From positions 1 through 64,000 of the forward strand of contig CAMYUW010000009.1 of the NCBI GenBank assembly GCA_947302275.1: 64,000 nt of DNA, in the 5' to 3' direction. The stretch is from an uncultured Prevotellaceae bacterium. Lineage in GTDB: Bacteria; Bacteroidota; Bacteroidia; Bacteroidales; Muribaculaceae. Both the position numbers and the translations under genes were made by a program. The notes below the pieces were generated by a model. The model saw only the letters and a list, made by a program, of their open reading frames with translations. It was not told the origin of the DNA and ran no database searches. This document shows, in pieces, positions 56,528-64,000 of the stretch (its first letter is position 1; every line of letters begins with the position of its first letter).

Positions 56528-57304
56528 TTATTCTCCAATAAAATCTGCTTTGCGCTTGTTGAGGAAGGCGTCCATGCCCTCCTTCTGGTCCTTGGTGGCG
56601 AAGCACTGGCCGAAGAGTTTGTTCTCCAGGCCGATGGCACCGTCGGCATCCAGGTCGTAGCCCTCGTTGATGCTCTGCTTGGCGAGGCGGATGGCCACGG
56701 GAGCATTCTTGAGCATCATCTGAGCCATTTCCATGGCCTTGTCCATCAGCTCCTCGGGCTCATAGACGGCATTGACCAAACCGATGCGCAACGCCTCGTC
56801 GGCACGGATCACCTTGCCCGTGTAGATCATCTCCTTGGCATAGCCCTGGCCGATGAGTTTGGGCAGACGGTAAGTGCCCGAGAAGCCGGGGATGATGCCC
56901 AGGCCCACCTCAGGCTGGCCGAACTTGGCCTTGCTCGAAGCGATGCGGATGTCGCAGGACATCGCCAGTTCGCAGCCACCTCCCAGCGCGAAGCCGTTGA
57001 CAGCAGCGATAACAGGAATGGGCAGTGTCTCGATGCGGCGGAACACCTGTGCGCCCAGACGGCCGAACTCGAAGCCCTGAGGCTCGTTGAGATGGGCCAT
57101 CTCGCTGATATCGGCACCGGCGACAAACGATTTCTCACCGTCGCCCGTGATGATGAGCACGCGGGTCTTAGCGTCCAGGTTGGCGATGAAGTCGCTCATC
57201 TCCTTGAGAATCGTGGAGTTGAGGGCGTTCAGCGACTTGGGGGCCGACACCTTCATGACGGTGATGCCGTCGTTGTGCTCTATCTTGAGAAAGTTGTATT
57301 CCAT
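56528..57304 (-). CDS. crt: Enoyl-CoA hydratase/crotonase
   Basis: 258 aa; VAGADISEMAHL, PVIAAVNGFALGGGCELAMSCDIRIAS. Confidence 0.94.
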   Translation of the reverse strand: MEYNFLKIEHNDGITVMKVSAPKSLNALNSTILKEMSDFIANLDAKTRVLIITGDGEKSFVAGADISEMAHLNEPQGFEFGRLGAQVFRRIETLPIPVIAAVNGFALGGGCELAMSCDIRIASSKAKFGQPEVGLGIIPGFSGTYRLPKLIGQGYAKEMIYTGKVIRADEALRIGLVNAVYEPEELMDKAMEMAQMMLKNAPVAIRLAKQSINEGYDLDADGAIGLENKLFGQCFATKDQKEGMDAFLNKRKADFIGE

Positions 57305-57319
57305 GACAATGGGCTGGAA

Positions 57320-57979
57320 TTAAACATCCATGGGCTTGAGGTCGGGCGAGATGATGAGCTTGGCCTCGGTAGCGGCCTGTACATCCTCGACGGTAAATTC
57401 GGGATGCAACTCACGCAGTACGATACCCTCGGGGGTGATGTCCATAACGCCCATCTCGGTGATGATCATGTTGACCTGACCAGCAGCGGTAAGGGGCAGT
57501 GTGCACTCCTTCAAGATCTTGGGGTTACCCTTCTGGGTGTGCTCCATGGTGAGGATCACACGCTTGGCACCCACAACGAGGTCCATAGCGCCGCCCATGC
57601 CGGGAGCCATCTTGCCGGGGATAATCCAGTTGGCGAGGTTACCCTTCTCATCTACCTGCAGAGCACCCAGGAACGACACGTTCACGTGACCGCCACGGAT
57701 GATAGCGAACGAGGTAGCCGAGTCGAAGGTGCAAGCACCGGGATTCAACGTGATGGCACCGCCACCGGCGTTGATCAGGTTCTTGTCCTCCTTGCCTTCT
57801 TCGGGCGAGGGGCCCATACCCATAGCGCCATTCTCGGTCTGCAAGGTAACAGACACGCCGTCAGGCAAATAGTTAGGAATTAAGGTGGGGATACCAATAC
57901 CCAGATTCACAACATCGCCGTCGTGCAATTCCTTGGCGGCACGCTTTGCGATGACTTCTCTCATTTGATATTTATCCAT
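57320..57979 (-). CDS. CoA transferase subunit B (acetoacetate/butyrate CoA-transferase-like)
   Basis: 219 aa; [36 protein letters not shown] (catalytic ENGxxG). Confidence 0.9.
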   Translation of the reverse strand: MDKYQMREVIAKRAAKELHDGDVVNLGIGIPTLIPNYLPDGVSVTLQTENGAMGMGPSPEEGKEDKNLINAGGGAITLNPGACTFDSATSFAIIRGGHVNVSFLGALQVDEKGNLANWIIPGKMAPGMGGAMDLVVGAKRVILTMEHTQKGNPKILKECTLPLTAAGQVNMIITEMGVMDITPEGIVLRELHPEFTVEDVQAATEAKLIISPDLKPMDV

Positions 57980-58019
57980 AATAGTACGGTTTTGAGATTA
58001 ATTATATGTTTTTAAAAAG

Positions 58020-58808
58020 TTATTTCATTCCTCTCTTGACCATCTCCTGCACGACAAACGATGCCACGTCGTCGGCATAGGTGTTCATGCCAAAGCCGGC
58101 GTCAAAGCCCAGCTCCTTGGCCAGTTCATGGGTGACACGAGCGCCACCGCAGCAGCAGATCATCTTGTCGCGCAGGCCCTCGGCCTCCATCAGCTCGATG
58201 AACTCGGTCATGTTCTTGATGTGCACGTCCTTCTGGGTCACGGTCTGCGAGACGAGCAGCGCATCGGCATGGAGTTCAATACCCTTGGCGATAAACTCGT
58301 CGTTGGGCACCTGCGACCCCAGGTTATAGGCCTCGATCATCTCGTAGCGCTCCAGACCATAATGGCCGGCATAGCCTTTCATGTTCATGATGGCATCGAT
58401 ACCCACGGTGTGGGCGTCGGTTCCTGTCGATGCACCCACGATGACAATCTTGCGGCCGATGTTTTCCTTGATATACTCATCGGTCTCATACATGTCCATC
58501 GTGTTGCTCTCAACCTTGGGGACATAGATGGTGCTGTAGTCCACTGTGTGGGTGCAGCTGCCATAGCAGTTGAAGAAAGTGAAACCAGGGGTCAACTCCT
58601 TATAGAAAACCACACTGGGATTCTCGAGACCCATCTTGCGGAGCAACTGCTTGGCGGCTTCGACCGCCTCGGCGCCACAGGGCACAGGCAGGGTGAAGCT
58701 GAGCTGTACCTTGCCGTCGTTCATCGTGTCGCCATAGGGCTTTATCTTGGTGAAGTCTAAGGTTTTGTCAAAATCCTTAGCTTCCATGCTATATAATCCT
58801 TCGCTCAT
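58020..58808 (-). CDS. kamE: Lysine 5,6-aminomutase beta subunit (B12-binding)
   Basis: 262 aa; IVIVGASTGTDAHTVGIDAIMNMKGYAGHYGLERY (DxHxxG cobalamin motif). Confidence 0.93.
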   Translation of the reverse strand: MSEGLYSMEAKDFDKTLDFTKIKPYGDTMNDGKVQLSFTLPVPCGAEAVEAAKQLLRKMGLENPSVVFYKELTPGFTFFNCYGSCTHTVDYSTIYVPKVESNTMDMYETDEYIKENIGRKIVIVGASTGTDAHTVGIDAIMNMKGYAGHYGLERYEMIEAYNLGSQVPNDEFIAKGIELHADALLVSQTVTQKDVHIKNMTEFIELMEAEGLRDKMICCCGGARVTHELAKELGFDAGFGMNTYADDVASFVVQEMVKRGMK

Positions 58809-58843
58809 AGTCGTATAGTAACCTTAATTGTGATGTGTTGTTA

Positions 58844-60400
58844 TTATCTCTTGCCTTTCATCAGCTCCACAAACGGGTTGAAGTAGTTCTCGCCCTTCAT
58901 GGTTACACCCTGCAGGCCCTTACCACCGTTCTTGGGACGTTTCACGTCGCCAAAGATACCCTTCTCCAGGGCGGTGAACAGGCCTTCCTTGGTAATCTCT
59001 TCAAGCAACTTGATGGTGTTGCCGAGCACTTCCTTAACACGGTTGCGGCAGATACCGCCCTCGACAAACTCCATCTCCTCGCCGATGCTCTTCATATTAT
59101 TGAAGATGTACTTGGCATTCTCAATTGAGAGGTAACGGTCGCTCATGAAGGGGGTGTGGATAGCCTCGGTGGGCATGCCCAGCAGCTGGATTCCCTGATG
59201 GGTCCAGATACCAATCATATTGAACAGGGCATCCTGGATGTGGCCACGGAAGATGTTACCGGTCATGAACTTCGTAGGCGGCATATACTTCAACGTGGCC
59301 TTGGGGAAGATCTCGCGGGTCATCTGTGCCTGAGCCAGCTCCAGCAAGAAGCCGTTCTCCAGCATGGGATCCATCTCGAACGCGTGACCCAGACCCATCT
59401 GCTCCTCGGGCAGACCGGCCATGAGTGCCAACTGCTCGTTGATGAGGTCAGAGGCCAACACGGTGTGGGCTGCCTCGACGGCATCGGCAGTAGTGAGGTA
59501 GTTGTCCTCACCCGTGTTGATGATCACACCGGCAAAGCCATTAATGATGCGGCTCATGTACTGGTCGATGAGCGTGCGCTGCATGTTGATGTCACGGAAC
59601 AAGATGCCGTAGAGGGCATCGTTCAGCATCACATCCAGACCTTCAAAGGCACCCATGATGGCAATTTCGGGCATACACAGACCAGAGCAGTAGTTGCACA
59701 GGCGGATGTAACGACCCTGCTCCTCGCCTACCTCATCGAGCGCCTTGCGCATGATGCGGAAGTTCTCCTGAGTGGCAAAAGTACCGCCAAAGCCCTCGGT
59801 TGTCGCGCCATAAGGCACATAGTCCAACAAACTCTGACCGGTGGTGCGGATAACGGCGATGACGTCGGCACCCTGACGGGCTCCTGCCTGAGCCTGTACC
59901 ACGTCCTCATAGATGTTACCCGTTGCCACAATGATGTAAAGGTAAGGCTTGGGACCCTCACCGATGGTCTCAAGATAATGCTCACGACGGGCACGACGGG
60001 CACGGATGCGTGCCATGCTCTCGTCGATAACGGGTTGCAGGGCGTCGGCGACCTTTTTGGGGTCACGGGTGACCACCTTGGTGATATCCAACTCGCCAGT
60101 TGCCACCTTCTCAGCAATCTGCTGCGGGTTGAGACCCGTCTGGATCATGGCGTTAGCGATAAAGAACAGGGCACCTTCACTCAAGACACCCTTATCCTTC
60201 AGGGTTTCTACCACCACGTTGGGCAGAGGCACGTCGTTGTCATCAACACCGTCGATACCCATCAAGCGGCACAGGGTGCGCTCGACAGCTACCGTCGTGT
60301 ATTGCTCCACGAAGGACTGTACGTCCTCAGCGATGCCTTTGGCCAAACCTCTGGCATACTCAACTTTTTCAAAATCTAGTCCTAACTTGCTCTTTTGCAT
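58844..60400 (-). CDS. kamD: Lysine 5,6-aminomutase alpha subunit
   Basis: 518 aa; adjacent to the beta subunit; ETIGEGPKPYLYIIVATGNIYEDVVQAQAGARQGADVIAVIRTTGQSLLDYVPYGATTEGFGGTFATQENFRIMR. Confidence 0.93.
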   Translation of the reverse strand: MQKSKLGLDFEKVEYARGLAKGIAEDVQSFVEQYTTVAVERTLCRLMGIDGVDDNDVPLPNVVVETLKDKGVLSEGALFFIANAMIQTGLNPQQIAEKVATGELDITKVVTRDPKKVADALQPVIDESMARIRARRARREHYLETIGEGPKPYLYIIVATGNIYEDVVQAQAGARQGADVIAVIRTTGQSLLDYVPYGATTEGFGGTFATQENFRIMRKALDEVGEEQGRYIRLCNYCSGLCMPEIAIMGAFEGLDVMLNDALYGILFRDINMQRTLIDQYMSRIINGFAGVIINTGEDNYLTTADAVEAAHTVLASDLINEQLALMAGLPEEQMGLGHAFEMDPMLENGFLLELAQAQMTREIFPKATLKYMPPTKFMTGNIFRGHIQDALFNMIGIWTHQGIQLLGMPTEAIHTPFMSDRYLSIENAKYIFNNMKSIGEEMEFVEGGICRNRVKEVLGNTIKLLEEITKEGLFTALEKGIFGDVKRPKNGGKGLQGVTMKGENYFNPFVELMKGKR

Positions 60401-60419
60401 AGTATTATCGTATATAGTA

Positions 60420-61787
60420 TCAATGTTTGTCCATTTTGCCTGATGACGGTGAGTTCTCCAGTTGTGACCTCGCCATACTGATCCACTCGCTGTCGATGCC
60501 CAGGCTCTCGGCGATGTTCAGGGCCTCGTGGGGCACCTCGCCGTCCTGTACCTCGACCAGCCGGTAATCCATTGCGCCGTTCTCGAAACCTTTCACCCTG
60601 AGGCATCGGGCTTCACCCGGCTCTATATCGTAGTGCGTCGTCATGACCAGGCTCATATCCCTGCCTGATAGCACCTTGAGCAACGACGACACCAGGGCAG
60701 CGCCCTCGGTGGGATTGGTCGTGCGGGCTGGCTCGTCAATCAACGCCAGTAATTTCTTGTTTTCGCGTGATGCCTTGATGACGGCATCAATGTTCTTCAT
60801 CTCGGCGGCAAACGACGACAGGCCTTTCTCGACCGACTGCTCGTCACCGATGCAGAAGTGTATCTCGTCTTTCACGGCAATTTGGGCCGCAGCCGCGGGA
60901 ATGCCGAACCCGAATTGGAAGAGCAGCTGACACAAAGTCAACGTCTTCAACACCACGGTTTTGCCACCCATGTTAGCGCCCGTGATGAGCGTGGGCTGAT
61001 GCCCGAAGGCGATGTCAACCGGCTGGAACTGCTTGCCTTGGCCAGCCAGTGCCTTTTTAACCTGGGGGTGGAACATCGCCTGATATTGGCTGGTTCCGTC
61101 TTGAGACAAGGAGGGGAACGACAAGCCCATCTCCTTCATCTGTTTTGCCTTGGCCAGATAGATGTCAATCTGGGCCAGGGCGAGTTGTGCCTGAGCAATA
61201 GCCGTTGCAAAGGGGTGCAATTGACGGCTCAGATCTTTTCTTACACCCTCCTCAAGTTCACTGGCCTGCAGCAAGAGGTCGTCTTGCTCGTCAGGATGCT
61301 GGCGCATCTGGTTGCGCAGGTCCTTGAGTTGGGCACAATAGGAGTCATAAATATAGAAAGTGGCTATTTTCATCCCATCGGGATCAAGGATATCAATGAC
61401 CTTGTCCAGAGCGGGAATCTCCACTACTTCATCCATGCCATGCTGCTGCAACAACTTTTTCACGTCGGTGGACAGGATGGCCAGGTGCTTTACCTCAAAC
61501 AACTCTATATCGTCAAGGACCGAACCCTGATTCAGGTTCTTGATGGTGGTATGGATATCCTTCAATCCACACAGCTTGTTGGTGAGCGTGCTGATGTGGA
61601 TTGGGTCAACCTGATTGAAGAAGTCGGCAAAACGGCGCAACACGGCATAGGATGCAGTAATCTCCCCTTCCCGCGTCATCATGGGCGAGTCGAGGAGCCA
61701 GCGGCGGGCATAACCCGATTGCAGTTCCAGCTCATCGAGCATGAAACGCAGACCACAAGGCGATTCTATGACTTTCTTCAGTTGCAC
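60420..61787 (-). CDS. kamC: MutS-like ATPase of lysine-fermentation operon (KamC-like)
   Basis: 455 aa; Walker A ITGANMGGKTVVLKTL, ALIDEPARTTNPTEGAALVSSLL, VMTTHYD; lacks an N-terminal mismatch-recognition domain. Confidence 0.8.
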   Translation of the reverse strand: MQLKKVIESPCGLRFMLDELELQSGYARRWLLDSPMMTREGEITASYAVLRRFADFFNQVDPIHISTLTNKLCGLKDIHTTIKNLNQGSVLDDIELFEVKHLAILSTDVKKLLQQHGMDEVVEIPALDKVIDILDPDGMKIATFYIYDSYCAQLKDLRNQMRQHPDEQDDLLLQASELEEGVRKDLSRQLHPFATAIAQAQLALAQIDIYLAKAKQMKEMGLSFPSLSQDGTSQYQAMFHPQVKKALAGQGKQFQPVDIAFGHQPTLITGANMGGKTVVLKTLTLCQLLFQFGFGIPAAAAQIAVKDEIHFCIGDEQSVEKGLSSFAAEMKNIDAVIKASRENKKLLALIDEPARTTNPTEGAALVSSLLKVLSGRDMSLVMTTHYDIEPGEARCLRVKGFENGAMDYRLVEVQDGEVPHEALNIAESLGIDSEWISMARSQLENSPSSGKMDKH

Positions 61788-61791
61788 AATT

Positions 61792-62805
61792 TTACTGCTT
61801 GTTCTTTAACAGGTCATATACGGGAAGCTGAATGGCTTCGCTCAGTTTGTTACATAACGTATCCGAGTCGAGGACATACCCGCTGGGTGAGGTCGGATTG
61901 ACGGTGACGGCAATGAGCTTGCTGCGTTGCAGTACCCTGATGCGTCCTCCCGACTTGAGGAACAGCCTGAACTGCTGGGGGGTGACAAATATCTTTGTAA
62001 AATCACGCACCACCAGTTCAACCTGCTTGAGGGTCTTGTTCTTCCTCACCTTCTCGAGGAAGCCATCGACCAGCGCACCTGCCACGTAGAGTGTCCTGCA
62101 ATCCTCCATGCCCTCGAAGTGGATATCCTTGGACAGGGAAGTCAGGGCTTCGAGACTATTGAGCCCACCTTCATTGTCAATAAACCAGACACCTTTCTCA
62201 AGCGGCATAAGCGTCCTGATGTTATCTTCACTGGTCAATTCCAGATTGACCAGGTCCACAACATGGGATGTCTTGCTTACCAGGGTGCTCATACTGGCCG
62301 AATAGGCGGCTCCAGTTGCCAGAATCATCGACTGGCTTACGGCTGGTGATGCCGAACTCATGCGAGACAATGCACCATCGATAATCACCAGGTCGATGTC
62401 CAGTCGGCGCATCTCGCCCATCCATCGCCTGAGGCTGATGGCCGACGAGGGGCCCGAGAGCAGGATTTTGCCTCCAGTCAAAGCTCTTGCTGTCACCACC
62501 CTGCCTAACGAGGTATTCTCGTCACTCACGTCAATGAGCTCTGACACCAGGCGCCGTTGCCGGTAATGCATCTCACTCGTTCCGAAATACATGCCCTCGC
62601 GCAGGACGATTTCGGGCTTCTGGGTGCGGGTTACCTGGTCCACGGTCTCCCCATCGATGCCGATGGATGTCACGGCAATGCGCTTACTCTGGACAGGCAT
62701 GCGGTCGAGCACATACTTGAGGCACTCGGTCTTGCCTGTATTCTTTTCCAGGCCCACGATAGACAGGCTATCGTAACGCAATATTTCGTCGATGAACGGG
62801 AGCAC
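61792..62805 (-). CDS. kamB: P-loop protein of lysine-fermentation operon (KamB-like)
   Basis: 337 aa; Walker-A-like IVGLEKNTGKTECLKYVL; between kamA and the MutS-like gene. Confidence 0.75.
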   Translation of the reverse strand: MLPFIDEILRYDSLSIVGLEKNTGKTECLKYVLDRMPVQSKRIAVTSIGIDGETVDQVTRTQKPEIVLREGMYFGTSEMHYRQRRLVSELIDVSDENTSLGRVVTARALTGGKILLSGPSSAISLRRWMGEMRRLDIDLVIIDGALSRMSSASPAVSQSMILATGAAYSASMSTLVSKTSHVVDLVNLELTSEDNIRTLMPLEKGVWFIDNEGGLNSLEALTSLSKDIHFEGMEDCRTLYVAGALVDGFLEKVRKNKTLKQVELVVRDFTKIFVTPQQFRLFLKSGGRIRVLQRSKLIAVTVNPTSPSGYVLDSDTLCNKLSEAIQLPVYDLLKNKQ

Positions 62806-62875
62806 TATACGATAAAACTATCTGACAGCCTGTGGAGGCGTTTGGTAGCCTCCACAGACCAGCAGATAAACGGTT

Positions 62876-64000
62876 TTACTTCTTGTCGCGTACCTCGTTG
62901 CGCTCGTGGCGTTTCAACGCCTTGGGCTCAATGTTCATGCGCTCACCCTCGAGCAGCGAGATAACACCATCCACAGCCTTGTCGGCGGCTACTTGCTCGC
63001 GCTTGCGGGCAGCCTGACACTCGGGACAGTTGCACTCACTGTGATACTCAGTGGGCTCGGTGTAAGTCGTGATCACGCCCTCGAAATTGCGCAATACCAC
63101 CTTACCCGGTGCCTGTGAGATGACGTACTGGGGCATGACAGGCGTCTTTCCGCCGCCACCGGGAGCGTCCACCACGAAAGTGGGCACGCAGTAGCCGCTG
63201 GTGTGGCCACGCAGACCCTCGATAATCTCGATACCCTTGCTGACGGGAGTGCGGAAATGCTCCAGACCCATCGACAAGTCACACTGATAGATGTAATAAG
63301 GACGTACGCGAATCTTAACGATCTCATGCACGAGTTTCTTCATCACGTGAACGCAGTCGTTCACACCGCGCAGCAGCACACTCTGGTTGCCCAGGGGGAT
63401 ACCGGCATTGGCCAGCATCTCGCAAGCACGGCTCGACTCGGGAGTCACCTCGTTGGGATGGTTGAAGTGGGTATTGATCCAGATGGGATGATACTTCTTC
63501 AACATGTCACACAACTCGGGCGTGATGCGCTGCGGGCAAACCACGGGAGTGCGGGTACCCAAGCGGACAATCTCCACATGAGGAATTTTCCTCAATTCCG
63601 AGATGATGTACTCCAAGCGCTTGTCGCTCACCATCAGAGCGTCGCCACCCGAAAGGAGGACGTCGCGCACGGTGGGCGTGTTGCGGATATACTCCAGTGC
63701 CTTCTCGATGCGGTCCATGCCACACTCGTTGTCGGTCTGTCCGGCAAAGCGGCGACGGGTACAGTGGCGGCAATACATCGAGCACATGTCGGTGATAAGG
63801 AACAGCACGCGGTCAGGATAACGGTGAGTCAGACCAGGCGTGGGAGAATCCTCATCCTCATGCAAGGGGTCGAGCAGATCGGCAGCAGCCTGATGGGTCT
63901 CAAGACCGGTGGGGATGCACTGACGACGGATGGGATCACAGGGATCATCGGGATTGATGAGGCTCAGATAGTAAGGCGTAATCGCCATGCGCAGGGTTTT
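62876..64000 (-). CDS. kamA: Lysine 2,3-aminomutase (radical SAM), 5' end truncated by window edge
   Basis: [12 protein letters not shown] radical-SAM cysteines, [14 protein letters not shown]-site-like [15 protein letters not shown]; frame open to the window end. Confidence 0.95.
   Translation of the reverse strand, partial: KTLRMAITPYYLSLINPDDPCDPIRRQCIPTGLETHQAAADLLDPLHEDEDSPTPGLTHRYPDRVLFLITDMCSMYCRHCTRRRFAGQTDNECGMDRIEKALEYIRNTPTVRDVLLSGGDALMVSDKRLEYIISELRKIPHVEIVRLGTRTPVVCPQRITPELCDMLKKYHPIWINTHFNHPNEVTPESSRACEMLANAGIPLGNQSVLLRGVNDCVHVMKKLVHEIVKIRVRPYYIYQCDLSMGLEHFRTPVSKGIEIIEGLRGHTSGYCVPTFVVDAPGGGGKTPVMPQYVISQAPGKVVLRNFEGVITTYTEPTEYHSECNCPECQAARKREQVAADKAVDGVISLLEGERMNIEPKALKRHERNEVRDKK

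Noticed and set aside
60420-61787. DNA mismatch repair MutS/MutS2
   Set aside because: Lacks recognisable mismatch-recognition and Smr domains and lies inside the kam operon; KamC-like role is more parsimonious.

Overview
This 64 kb window is a Bacteroidales-type chromosome segment (paired SusC/SusD genes, TAnnTTTG -7 boxes, Prevotellaceae/Muribaculaceae-like protein sequences). Left to right: (1) a minus-strand PUL (SusC, SusD, three-repeat SusE/F-like protein, GH27-like lipoprotein) with a divergent membrane TPR/DUF6377-type regulator. (2) A 4 kb accessory insert: an intact, translationally coupled DUF3791/DUF3990 (ADP-ribosyltransferase-like)/75-aa operon, a SEC-C protein flanked by structured repeats carrying a tmRNA-3'-end-like core, and a deletion-decayed second copy of the DUF3990 module. 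(3) A plus-strand PUL: SusC, SusD, hairpin, multidomain GH43-like enzyme, GH144/glycoamylase-like enzyme, GH3. (4) An apparent six-gene operon: membrane SpoIIE-type phosphatase fused to a HATPase, STAS protein, outer-membrane barrel, 2418-aa dimodular NRPS (C-A-PCP-C-A-PCP-Reductase), MATE exporter, phosphopantetheinyl transferase. This is the best candidate for an undescribed system. (5) A defence-like island: type IIG RM enzyme, small ORF with a G8 tract, membrane protein, HNH protein, A1S_2505-like protein. (6) Two convergent secreted proteins with C-terminal dockerin-like repeats, surrounded by large palindromic elements. (7) A lysine-fermentation/butyrate operon (kamA-B-C-D-E, CoA-transferase subunit, crt, hbd, bcd, etfB, etfA) in which three successive intergenic gaps carry copies of one expandable A/T-rich hairpin repeat. 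All calls come from reading the sequence and supplied ORFs; no database searches were run.
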